Assembly (NCBI GenBank): GCA_964481705.1
Contig: CAYZUC010000052.1
Span: 1-19,207 of the forward strand
DNA length: 19,207 nt
From: CAYZUC01 sp964481705
GTDB lineage: Bacteria > Bacillota > Clostridia > Lachnospirales > Lachnospiraceae
Reading direction: 5' to 3'
Under the pieces are notes generated by a model. It was not told the DNA's origin. It ran no database searches and was given only the letters and a program-made list of their open reading frames with translations. A program made the position numbers and the translations under genes. Shown here piece by piece: positions 7,266 through 14,392 of this stretch (position 1 is the stretch's first letter; each line of letters begins with the position of its first letter).

Positions 7266-8390
7266 CTATTTTGTTTCTTTGTTTTCTTTTTTCTTATTCT
7301 CTTCTGATTTCTCTGCTCCTGATTTCTTCTCTGTTTCCGGTGTCGGAACCTTATGAAGTATAATGCAGTTGCCGTGAATGAAAGGCACCTCGGGTCCATT
7401 CATAACAATTGTCTTGGACTTCAAGTCCAGCTTAAAGAATGTAATGGTATTACTTTCATGATTCAAGCTAAACAAAAATTTCAGGTTTGGAGAGATTTCA
7501 ATATCCTTTGGATAATCACCACTAATAGGCAAAATAAAAAGTTTTTCAAGCAATCCTGTTTTGGAATCACGTTTAAATGCACCTACACTATTATCTCCCG
7601 CATTCGAGCAGAAAATATATTTTCCATCGTCAGACAATTGAATTGCGCTTGCTGCGGAACCACCTGCATGATAGTTATTCAAAGTAGGTACTGTTTGAAT
7701 TTTATTAAAAACCGGTTCATTATTGACATCTTCATAGGAATACACATCAATATAGTTCTTTAGTTCGTGGATAATGTACGCAAATCTGCCATCCAGTGAG
7801 AACTTAATATGACGTGGTGCCGATTCAATTTCACTTCGAATAATATCTGCAAGCTTTAGCTTTCCTGTCTTATGATCCAACGCGTAAACCTTGATATGAT
7901 CCATGCCCAAATCTGTGACACACAAATATTTATTGTCGCGAGTCATTTTTACACAATTAATATGAGGACGGAAATTCCTCTCTGCCACAGAACCAAGTCC
8001 TTTATGATATATCTCGTCTGTGATTCTTTCAATACCACCATCCTTTTTCAAAGACATGACGGTTACTTTCCCATCATGATAACCAGCCGTAAAAAGATAT
8101 TCATCGTTATAATCTGTTGAAATATAACATCCTCTCATTCCATTAATGGGTTTACGATTAATAAATTTCAACCCTCCATCATCACGTATTCGATATGCTT
8201 CCACTCCATCATCTGTTATTGAGTAGAAAAGCTTTCCATTGTGAGAAACAGTAACGTATGAAGGATTTGTAATCATTATCTCTTCTTTTTCTTTAAATCT
8301 TCCGGTCTTAGTATCAACATCGTAAATCTTGATGCCATGATTATCATCATGTGTATAACCGGCTACATAAGCCACATATTTATCCGCCAT
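7266..8390 (-). CDS. Beta-propeller protein of the lactonase (6-phosphogluconolactonase-like) family
   Basis: The 374-residue product resembles the lactonase family (PF10282), seven-bladed propellers that include the YbhE-type 6-phosphogluconolactonases. Repeating blade units are visible, for example GYTHDDNHGIKIYDVDTKTG near the N-terminus, then VKMTRDNKYLCVTD, APRHIKFSLDGRFAYI, AIQLSDDGKYIFCSNAGDNS and DIEISPNLKFLFSLNHESN. There is no signal peptide. The last 25 or so residues are a highly charged lysine/glutamate tail not part of the fold. The start at 8390 has GGAGG 8 bases upstream; an ATG at 8405 is less well placed. It is the last gene before the bidirectional terminator. Its substrate is unknown: many homologues lack shown lactonase activity, and no other pentose phosphate gene is nearby. 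Confidence 0.8.
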   Translation of the reverse strand: MADKYVAYVAGYTHDDNHGIKIYDVDTKTGRFKEKEEIMITNPSYVTVSHNGKLFYSITDDGVEAYRIRDDGGLKFINRKPINGMRGCYISTDYNDEYLFTAGYHDGKVTVMSLKKDGGIERITDEIYHKGLGSVAERNFRPHINCVKMTRDNKYLCVTDLGMDHIKVYALDHKTGKLKLADIIRSEIESAPRHIKFSLDGRFAYIIHELKNYIDVYSYEDVNNEPVFNKIQTVPTLNNYHAGGSAASAIQLSDDGKYIFCSNAGDNSVGAFKRDSKTGLLEKLFILPISGDYPKDIEISPNLKFLFSLNHESNTITFFKLDLKSKTIVMNGPEVPFIHGNCIILHKVPTPETEKKSGAEKSEENKKKENKETK

Positions 8391-8424
8391 GGATTCATCC
8401 TCCATCTATTCCTTTATCCTAAAT

Positions 8425-8433
8425 ATAGTATCA
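8425..8433 (-). promoter_or_regulatory. Possible extended -10 promoter before the lactonase-fold gene
   Basis: In the 77-base gap upstream, the minus strand reads TGATACTAT, an extended -10 element (TG, one base, TACTAT). There is no good -35 box 17 bases further up. It may give the last gene extra transcription, or be chance. Confidence 0.3.
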
Positions 8434-8467
8434 TGCTTTGCAGAATTTTCCTATCTTTTCTATCACA

Positions 8468-8983
8468 TTATTTCATTTGACGAATTCTAGGTACTTCATC
8501 TGTATGAAGATATTTACTTAGTACTTTGATAATAAAATCATGATCTGCAACATGGTTCATTCCCGATACTATAATAGTACCAATTACCCCAACATCCTGA
8601 ATTCGAATAGGGAATCCGCCGCCACAGCAGGCATAATCCTTCTCGTCGAGGAACTGGTCATTCATAGTCTGTCCCACTTTATTCAGCTTAGCGTATAAGT
8701 ACAGGGAACTCGTCTCCATAACCTTTACCGTATTACACTTCCTTACTACCCATTGTTCATTATGAAGTTTCGTACCGTCGAGACAATGCTGAAAAACGAC
8801 CATTCCATTATTTAACCGAATGCTGATTTCAATATGAAGGTCTCTTTTTTTTGCCTCCGATACCATCATACTGCCAAGCTCCCAAGCATCTGCATTGGTA
8901 AAGTGTGTGAATTGCAGAATCATTTCCTGCATTTCAAGAATCTTCATAATTTCTTCTGCTGTTTTTTCTTTCTCTTCATTCAT
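8468..8983 (-). CDS. UPF0303 / HbpS-like (haem-degrading fold) family protein
   Basis: The 171-residue product resembles the UPF0303 group of the PF03928 fold, which includes HbpS/GlcG-like proteins and yeast YBR137W. The characteristic C-terminal half is clear: GGGFPIRI (121-128), GVIGTIIVSGM (132-142) and ADHDFIIKVLSKYL (146-159). The N-terminal half holds a charged helix and then an HIEISIRLNNGMVVFQH strand region. The residues before GGGFP read ACC (118-120), where I recall relatives having a histidine just before the glycines (see findings). There is no signal peptide or membrane segment, so it is cytoplasmic. The ATG at 8983 has GGAGG 7 bases upstream. It lies 30 bases after trpS and 77 before the lactonase-fold gene. 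Biochemical role is unknown; haem binding should not be assumed. Confidence 0.8.
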   Translation of the reverse strand: MNEEKEKTAEEIMKILEMQEMILQFTHFTNADAWELGSMMVSEAKKRDLHIEISIRLNNGMVVFQHCLDGTKLHNEQWVVRKCNTVKVMETSSLYLYAKLNKVGQTMNDQFLDEKDYACCGGGFPIRIQDVGVIGTIIVSGMNHVADHDFIIKVLSKYLHTDEVPRIRQMK

Positions 8984-9013
8984 ACGAAAACCTCCATTCT
9001 CATTTCTTTTATT

Positions 9014-10018
9014 CTAACGTATTTTTTCTGGAAATCCCACTTTCTTCTGAACCTTTCTCAAAGTCTTGGTGGCATAATAGTTGGCCTTCTCGCCATTTTC
9101 CTTAATAATACCATCTATATATGACTTATCCTTTAATAGTTCATCAAAACGACTTTGTACCGGTGCCAATGTATCCGCAACGGTCTCTCCTACTGCAAGC
9201 TTGAAATCTCCATAACCCACACCATCAAAGTCATGAACCGCTTCTTCTGATGACTTTCCTGTACACGCACAATAAATATCAATCAAGTTACGAATTCCGG
9301 GCTGTTCTTCACGATATGCAATATGTGCTTCTGAATCCGTAACTGCTCTCTTAAACTTTCTCATAATCGTATCACGATCATCCATGAGATAAATACTTGC
9401 ATTTGGATTCTCATCTGATTTTGACATCTTCTTTTCGGGATCCTGAAGACTCATGATTTTAGCTCCAGACTTTCCGATATAGGCCTCCGGAATCGTGAAT
9501 ACATCACCATAAATGCTGTTAAATCTCTGTGCGATATCTCTGGTAATCTCCAGATGCTGTATCTGATCAATACCTACCGGAACAACATCCGCCTGGTAAA
9601 GAAGAATATCAGCTGCCATCAATACCGGGTATGTATAAAGACCTGCATTGATATTATCTGCATGTTTTGCAGACTTGTCTTTAAACTGTGTCATACGATT
9701 TAGCTCTCCCATATAAGTAAAGCAGCTTAATATCCAAGAAAGCTCTGCATGTCCGGAAACATGGGATTGATAGTAAATACAATTCTTACTCGGATCAAGT
9801 CCTGCCGCAATATAAAGCGTCAGAAGGTTTCTTGCTCTTTTTCTCAGTTCTGCAGGCTCTTGCCTGATGGTAATCGAATGTAAGTCCACTACAGAGTAAA
9901 AGCATTCATACTCATCACTTAGGGTTACCCAGTTTTTTAGAGCTCCAAGATAATTACCCAAAGTAAGGGTTCCCGTCGCCTGCATACCACTAAACAGCAC
10001 TTTTTTGTTGTCAATCAT
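9014..10018 (-). CDS. trpS: Tryptophanyl-tRNA synthetase
   Basis: This class I synthetase charges tRNA-Trp. The product has 334 residues, the usual bacterial length. The HIGH-like signature is in TGTLTLGNYLGA (15-26), with GNYLG replacing the canonical HIGH as in most TrpRS. The KMSKS loop is intact (197-201), preceded by SLQDPEK and followed by SDENP. The GIDQIQHLEITRDIAQRFN segment (149-167) is also typical. The start at 10018 has AAGGAG 7 bases upstream. It lies only 12 bases after the DUF5662 gene and has no leader of its own, so there is no room for a T-box; expression must follow the upstream operon or a promoter inside the preceding gene. Confidence 0.96.
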   Translation of the reverse strand: MIDNKKVLFSGMQATGTLTLGNYLGALKNWVTLSDEYECFYSVVDLHSITIRQEPAELRKRARNLLTLYIAAGLDPSKNCIYYQSHVSGHAELSWILSCFTYMGELNRMTQFKDKSAKHADNINAGLYTYPVLMAADILLYQADVVPVGIDQIQHLEITRDIAQRFNSIYGDVFTIPEAYIGKSGAKIMSLQDPEKKMSKSDENPNASIYLMDDRDTIMRKFKRAVTDSEAHIAYREEQPGIRNLIDIYCACTGKSSEEAVHDFDGVGYGDFKLAVGETVADTLAPVQSRFDELLKDKSYIDGIIKENGEKANYYATKTLRKVQKKVGFPEKIR

Positions 10019-10030
10019 TGTAATTCTCCT

Positions 10031-10585
10031 TTATCTTTGCTTAGATTCCAGTTTATCATTCTTTAGTATTTTTTTTACATAAGAAAATGCTTCCTTTTCG
10101 CCCTTATTGGCAAGTATCGTTAAAATATCCTCCATCAATACCTTAGTATTTTCGTGAATGGGCGCGATTTCTTTTCCCCTCAGGAAATATTTCAAAGGCA
10201 TATCGTCTTGATAGCTTTTCCCATTATACACCTTGGAAGCTGCAATTCGATCCATAATCATTTCTGCTACATATTTCTTTGGCATCTCTACCGGAACATA
10301 GCCCGTTTTGATCGCTTTCGTCGAATAATCGATCCAATACTCGTAATGATGCTTATTTCTACCTTTATGATGAAGCCACGCTGAGGAATATCCCTTTTTT
10401 GCCCGCTCCGCATTATTTGGACTCTGCGTGCCTTGATAGTAAATTGCTCCCATCCAAAATTCAGATGGAGAATATTTACTCAAATCATGCATGAGTCCCT
10501 GCCGGTAAAGACCAACTCGAAAGCATCCTTTCATTACAAGATATCGGTGATATGTTATTGTTTTAAAGTGTTTCCATGGATGCAT
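10031..10585 (-). CDS. DUF5662-like protein
   Basis: This 184-residue protein resembles the DUF5662 family, which has no assigned function. It is rich in histidine and acidic residues that could form a metal site: HDLSKYSPSEF with H33 and D34, the HH pair at 72-73, HH at 79-80 followed by YEYW, and EMIMDRIAAS with E108 and D112. The spacing recalls a small helical HD-like phosphohydrolase fold, but this is my inference. There is no signal peptide or membrane segment. The ATG at 10585 follows a purine-rich AGGAAGGA site. It begins 12 bases after the TraX-family gene and ends 12 bases before trpS, so it is surely co-transcribed. Confidence 0.68.
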   Translation of the reverse strand: MHPWKHFKTITYHRYLVMKGCFRVGLYRQGLMHDLSKYSPSEFWMGAIYYQGTQSPNNAERAKKGYSSAWLHHKGRNKHHYEYWIDYSTKAIKTGYVPVEMPKKYVAEMIMDRIAASKVYNGKSYQDDMPLKYFLRGKEIAPIHENTKVLMEDILTILANKGEKEAFSYVKKILKNDKLESKQR

Positions 10586-10597
10586 TTCTTTCCTTCC

Positions 10598-11266
10598 TTA
10601 CCATAGTAATCTCTTTATCAGAAACAGAATCATAAGATGTAACGGATAAAGAACATAAAATACGATGGAAAAATAATTTTTTCCTTTTTCCCCATTATAA
10701 AACTGAATCGGAATCAAGGAAAGACTTCCCATCCATTGAATATTCGATGACATACACAGATTGATACTCACCAGACTAACTACCTGCATGAATCGATTTT
10801 CCCACATAATATTACCAGATTGTGGCTCAAATCGAAAGAGATAAAATGCATAAATCATAAAAATACCATAATACCGATAATCCGTCTTAAAAAACCAAGC
10901 CAATAGAACTGCAAGTCCAAGGATAATCATCTGAATTATGGAGGATTTATACCTATTCATCAGTATAAGCATTAGCAGACCTAATGACAAGGTCCAAAAC
11001 ACATTCTGTCTGGCCGCACTGAAAACGCTATTATAAAATGCCAGATTATATGGTATTTCTGATAGAAAAGCAAACAGTAACAACCGTAACAAATACTTCT
11101 TTGCATTCCTCGTATGATAAAATCCTTCCACCAACAGAAAACAGTAAATAGGAAATGATAATCTTCCTATCATTCGTAAATAACGTTCATCCGGAAACAG
11201 ACAACATCCAATATGATCAATCAACATGGTAATAACAGCTAATAATTTAAGCCGAAATGAATTCAT
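10598..11266 (-). CDS. TraX-family membrane protein
   Basis: The 222-residue product is an integral membrane protein with about six to eight hydrophobic segments. It matches the TraX family (PF05857), named for the F-plasmid pilin acetylase but widespread on Firmicutes chromosomes with unknown roles, possibly as acyltransferases. Family signatures are LLAVITMLIDHIG (8-20), the RMIGRLSFPIYCFLLVEGF run (31-49), RLLLFAFLSEIPYN, QNVFWTLSLGLL and a C-terminal YPLHLMILFL. The conserved histidine of IDHIG could be catalytic. I start at the ATG at 11266, 7 bases after the stop of the preceding gene; a TTG six codons earlier would overlap it. No clear ribosome site is seen, so translation may be coupled. 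No conjugation genes are nearby; this is not evidence of a mobile element. Confidence 0.83.
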   Translation of the reverse strand: MNSFRLKLLAVITMLIDHIGCCLFPDERYLRMIGRLSFPIYCFLLVEGFYHTRNAKKYLLRLLLFAFLSEIPYNLAFYNSVFSAARQNVFWTLSLGLLMLILMNRYKSSIIQMIILGLAVLLAWFFKTDYRYYGIFMIYAFYLFRFEPQSGNIMWENRFMQVVSLVSINLCMSSNIQWMGSLSLIPIQFYNGEKGKNYFSIVFYVLYPLHLMILFLIKRLLW

Positions 11267-11273
11267 ATATCCA

Positions 11274-13148
11274 TCACTTTCCAATTAATATGGTTATACT
11301 CCGATCCGGAACCAGAATATCCGTTTGTTCTCCCGGTTTATCCTGCTCATTCTCGGGGTTCCTTCCCGTCTGAAGATACAGAAACCATTTCTTGTCCTTG
11401 GGAAGCTTTGGTAAAGCAAAACGTTTATTCTGCCAGAACATATTATATGCAATATACACGATATAATCTTCACATTTCGCATCAGAGTCCCCATAAGAGC
11501 AACAATACATCATACCTATGTGTCGATTATAGTTCTCAAACCTTGGATACCATGCCATTTCACCATGATAGGAAAGATCCGGATAACCGCATGACTTATA
11601 ATCCATTAATCGTAACTGTTTTTTCAGGTGAAATACAGAATGTGTTATTCGAAATTGAATGATTGTCTTCACAAACTCAAAAATTTCCACATTTTTCTCA
11701 AGCAGTTTCCAATTCAACCAATTAATATCATTATCTTGACAATACGAATTGTTATTACCCTTTTGGGAGTGTCCGAATTCGTCGCCACTTTTTATCATGG
11801 GTACTCCTGCTCCAAGCAAAAGCATCGTAAATGCATTCTTAATCTGCTTTATCCTAAGCTCTTTCACGGACTTTTTTCTGCTTGTTCCTTCCGCACCACA
11901 ATTCCAGCTATAATTATAATCGTTTCCATCACGATTGTCTTCTCCATTATCCTCATTGTGCTTGCAGTCAAAGGAAACGAGATCCATCATGGTAAATCCA
12001 TAATAATTCGTCAAGTAATTAATTCTGCATACATAATCAGGATTACAGGTCTGATGATTCGCAAATGTTGAAAGCATATCCTCATCACTTTTCAAAAACT
12101 TTCTCAAATCATACATATAAGAATCGTCGTACTCCGCAAGTCGTTTCTTATATGGCTCCTTGCTCGTCGAATAAATTGTATCTGCGGGAATATGCTCCGA
12201 ACTAATCTTTATTCGACTCAGGATGGGATCCGTTGCTATAATCTCAATAGGAATATTATTTCCCAAAAGATGAACGCCGTCAATATGGTATTCTACCACC
12301 CAGTAACGAATACAATCCAAAATCAACGTTAGATTCTTAGACTCTTGAAAGTAAAACTGCATAATAACTTCAATTCCGGCCTTATGACACTCCTTCACAA
12401 GGTGTTTAAAGGAAGTAATGGAATCTTGAATTCCGGAATATGATGATTTGGGAACGAAATATAAGGCATCTGTATAACCCCAATAGTTTATCTTTTTCTC
12501 CCTTGAACGTCTGATTTCATGTTCTTCCTTTAAATCAGCGAATTCAGAGGAATCGACCGGTAGATTCCCACCCGGAGCACATTCCGGTATTTTAGATTTT
12601 ATTCTTTCATCAAAATCATAAGCCGGCATTAATTCAATTTGATTGATCAAAAGGGATTTTAAGTAGGGAATTTTCTCGATGATACCTTCAAAGCATCCCG
12701 GATATGATACATGAGAAGATTTATGTTTTGTGAAACCACGTACATGAATCAGATATAGGATAACATCCTCGTATGGTAATTCCAAGGGTGCGTCATTATC
12801 CCATGAAAAATCATTACTCTCAAACAAACCTCTGCTTTTTCGCTCACCCCAATGACTACAGCCCTCTATTGCCTTTGCATAAGGGTCTGTAAATTCTCTG
12901 TCACCGCAAACGAAATTATAACTATATAAATCGGTATTCATACCTTCTATACGTATTCCATAAACACTTCCAACGCGATACTCTTCTGGTATTCTTTTCT
13001 TAATTACTTTTCTTCCACCGTTCTTCAAATAAATCAACAAATACATCGGTTGATTCTCTTCACCAGTTACAGCTATATTAAGATATCTATCCTTTATGGT
13101 TACTCCCATAGGGAAGGGAATTCCCTTTTTCATTACAAATTCAGTCAT
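11274..13148 (-). CDS. Glycogen-debranching-like GH13 protein with lost catalytic residues (probable pseudoenzyme)
   Basis: The 624-residue product has the architecture of GlgX/TreX-type debranching enzymes: a CBM48-like N-terminal domain (about 8-95), a GH13 barrel (about 125-500) and a C-terminal beta domain. Structural motifs are well kept: IELMPAYDFDE (171-181), NYWGYTDALYFVPKSSYS (221-238), KHNEDNGEDNRDG (396-408), YSWNCG, and SGDEFGHSQKGNNNSYCQDND (454-474). The catalytic regions are not. Region I reads QFYFQE (264-269) for DVVxNH; region II reads DGVHLLG (290-296) with H293 for arginine and L295 for the aspartate nucleophile; region IV reads NYYG with Y382 and Y383 for the His-Asp pair. 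Only E318 might be the acid/base residue. Hydrolysis is therefore unlikely; glycogen binding or regulation is possible. The frame is intact. The ATG at 13148 has a poor ribosome site 15 bases after the sirtuin-like gene, suggesting coupling. Confidence 0.85.
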   Translation of the reverse strand: MTEFVMKKGIPFPMGVTIKDRYLNIAVTGEENQPMYLLIYLKNGGRKVIKKRIPEEYRVGSVYGIRIEGMNTDLYSYNFVCGDREFTDPYAKAIEGCSHWGERKSRGLFESNDFSWDNDAPLELPYEDVILYLIHVRGFTKHKSSHVSYPGCFEGIIEKIPYLKSLLINQIELMPAYDFDERIKSKIPECAPGGNLPVDSSEFADLKEEHEIRRSREKKINYWGYTDALYFVPKSSYSGIQDSITSFKHLVKECHKAGIEVIMQFYFQESKNLTLILDCIRYWVVEYHIDGVHLLGNNIPIEIIATDPILSRIKISSEHIPADTIYSTSKEPYKKRLAEYDDSYMYDLRKFLKSDEDMLSTFANHQTCNPDYVCRINYLTNYYGFTMMDLVSFDCKHNEDNGEDNRDGNDYNYSWNCGAEGTSRKKSVKELRIKQIKNAFTMLLLGAGVPMIKSGDEFGHSQKGNNNSYCQDNDINWLNWKLLEKNVEIFEFVKTIIQFRITHSVFHLKKQLRLMDYKSCGYPDLSYHGEMAWYPRFENYNRHIGMMYCCSYGDSDAKCEDYIVYIAYNMFWQNKRFALPKLPKDKKWFLYLQTGRNPENEQDKPGEQTDILVPDRSITILIGK

Positions 13149-13163
13149 ACCTACACCCAATTT

Positions 13164-13904
13164 CTAAATTATTCTTGGCAACACATTCTGAACTTCACTA
13201 TTAATCGTCAGACTTGCTCTTTTATTTGAAAAATGTTCATTTTTACTGATTACCAGTATTTTATCCCCAATAAAATATTTAATACCAAATTTTACAAGGC
13301 TATCATTCATATTAGTACCAAGAATTAACAGCATATCTGCATTTGACATTAAGTTTGCTGCATAAGTGATACTGTCATTATGCACCTGTTCACCACCCAG
13401 AATCACACCCGGACGTATGATACACTGGCATTTCTCACAGAGTGGAACTCCTTTATAATCCCTAACATATTCCATGGAGTAATTCTGTTTGCATTTTGGA
13501 CACCAATTTTTATGTACATTTCCATGAAGCTCCACAACATTATTCAGACCAATCCTATGACTCATTCCCCAAACACTCTGGGTGATCACTCCGTTGACCT
13601 TTCCCTGAGACTGTAAATCACGAATCGCATAATATGCCTTCGTCGGGGCAAATTCCTTACACAGATAAATGTCCTTATAAAAGTTATAAAACTGTGCAGG
13701 TCTTGTATTATAAAAGGTTGCCGTAAACATCTCCTCTGGCGAGTATCCATACTTTTCTTCTACCATATAAGCGATATCATTCCCCCACAGATTTGGAAGG
13801 CCGGCTTCGATTCCCATTCCCACGCCCATGAGACAAACAATTCGATCATGATCTTTAATCATGCACCTGGCGGTATCAAGTTGTTCCTCCAATGTCTCAA
13901 ACAT
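13164..13904 (-). CDS. Sirtuin-like protein with altered NAD-binding residues
   Basis: The 246-residue product has the Sir2 layout. The N-terminal Rossmann loop is at 27-41, the catalytic-histidine motif is VVELHG with H127, and a zinc ribbon is formed by C135, C138, C156 and C159. RPGVILGGE (164-172) and LILGTN (193-198) are also sirtuin-like. However, the usual GAGIS...GIPDFRG reads GVGMG...GLPNLWG (27-41), losing the serine and the DFR triad, and TQNxD reads TQSVW (108-112), losing the asparagine and aspartate needed for nicotinamide and ribose handling in classical sirtuins. NAD-dependent deacetylation is therefore doubtful; other chemistry or ligand sensing is possible. The ATG at 13904 has AGGAGG 10 bases upstream. 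It is the first gene of the unit that runs to 7266, behind the promoter at 13940-13968. Confidence 0.84.
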   Translation of the reverse strand: MFETLEEQLDTARCMIKDHDRIVCLMGVGMGIEAGLPNLWGNDIAYMVEEKYGYSPEEMFTATFYNTRPAQFYNFYKDIYLCKEFAPTKAYYAIRDLQSQGKVNGVITQSVWGMSHRIGLNNVVELHGNVHKNWCPKCKQNYSMEYVRDYKGVPLCEKCQCIIRPGVILGGEQVHNDSITYAANLMSNADMLLILGTNMNDSLVKFGIKYFIGDKILVISKNEHFSNKRASLTINSEVQNVLPRII

Positions 13905-13939
13905 ACGACGAAAACCTCCTATTTTGATATTTACATACT

Positions 13940-13968
13940 ATTTTACCTCATTTTTATAAATTTTCCAA
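13940..13968 (-). promoter_or_regulatory. Sigma-A-type promoter of the sirtuin-to-lactonase unit
   Basis: On the minus strand TTGGAA (13963-13968) and TAAAAT (13940-13945) are 17 bases apart. The leader before the sirtuin-like gene would be about 28 bases. This is the only good promoter in the divergent gap for this strand. Confidence 0.6.
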
Positions 13969-14001
13969 CTATAATCGATAAAAATATAGTTCTTTCAGCT
14001 A

Positions 14002-14030
14002 TTGCGAGTAATTGTCACATGTGATACATT
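14002..14030 (+). promoter_or_regulatory. Promoter of the DUF1292 gene with an internal palindrome
   Basis: TTGCGA (14002-14007) and TACATT (14025-14030) are separated by 17 bases, with a TG one base before the -10 box (extended -10). The predicted start near 14037 leaves a leader of about 23 bases. A perfect 10-base palindrome, TCACATGTGA (14015-14024), fills the end of the spacer and touches the -10 box, where a dimeric repressor could bind. Confidence 0.5.
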
Positions 14031-14059
14031 AATATTACGATTACAAAAGGAGGTCTGAT

Positions 14060-14392
14060 ATGGACAATAAAGAGAAATTAGAACCAGATGAAGAAATGAG
14101 CGTAGAATTAGAACTGGATGATGGAACAGTCGTAAATTGCGCTGTGATTACCGTTCTTGAAGTTGAGTCGAACAACTATATTGTTTTACTTCCATTAGAT
14201 GAAAATGGAGAAAATCAAGAAGGTGAGGTTTGGTTCTATCAGTTAATTGAGGATGAAAAGGATCCTAACAAAGAACCAGAACTTGTGTACATTGATGATG
14301 ACGAAGTTTATGAGAAGGTTACCGAAGCTTTTGATTCATTTTTGGATGACGCCGAATTTGATGAATTAGAAGAGGATGATTCCGAATCATAA
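14060..14392 (+). CDS. DUF1292 family protein
   Basis: This 110-residue, strongly acidic protein resembles the DUF1292 family (PF06949), common in Firmicutes and without known function. The family core spans about residues 14-78: VELELDDGTVVNCAV, then YIVLLPLDENGE, GEVWFYQLIED and PELVYIDDDEVYEKV, followed by an Asp/Glu-rich C-terminal tail. There is no signal peptide or cysteine. The start at 14060 has a near-perfect AAAGGAGG site 6 bases upstream, so expression is probably strong. It is a single-gene unit divergent from the sirtuin-like operon. Its last 85 bases overlap, on the opposite strand, the 3' end of the helicase gene; no terminator is recognisable, since both ends are coding. Confidence 0.87.
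   Translation: MDNKEKLEPDEEMSVELELDDGTVVNCAVITVLEVESNNYIVLLPLDENGENQEGEVWFYQLIEDEKDPNKEPELVYIDDDEVYEKVTEAFDSFLDDAEFDELEEDDSES

Noticed and set aside
7353..7763. 136-codon open frame on the plus strand
   Set aside because: It lies wholly antisense to the lactonase-fold gene, has no ribosome site and encodes nothing recognisable; a shadow frame.
10598..11266. TraX-family gene as evidence of a conjugative element
   Set aside because: There are no relaxase, pilus, integrase or attachment-site features around it; chromosomal TraX-family genes are common in Firmicutes.
11628..12071. 147-codon open frame on the plus strand
   Set aside because: Antisense to the GH13-like gene, isoleucine-rich low-complexity product, no ribosome site or promoter.
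11274..13148. GH13-like gene as a decaying pseudogene
   Set aside because: The frame is open for 624 codons with no stop or frameshift, and long structural motifs are nearly canonical, which random decay would not leave while altering only active-site positions.
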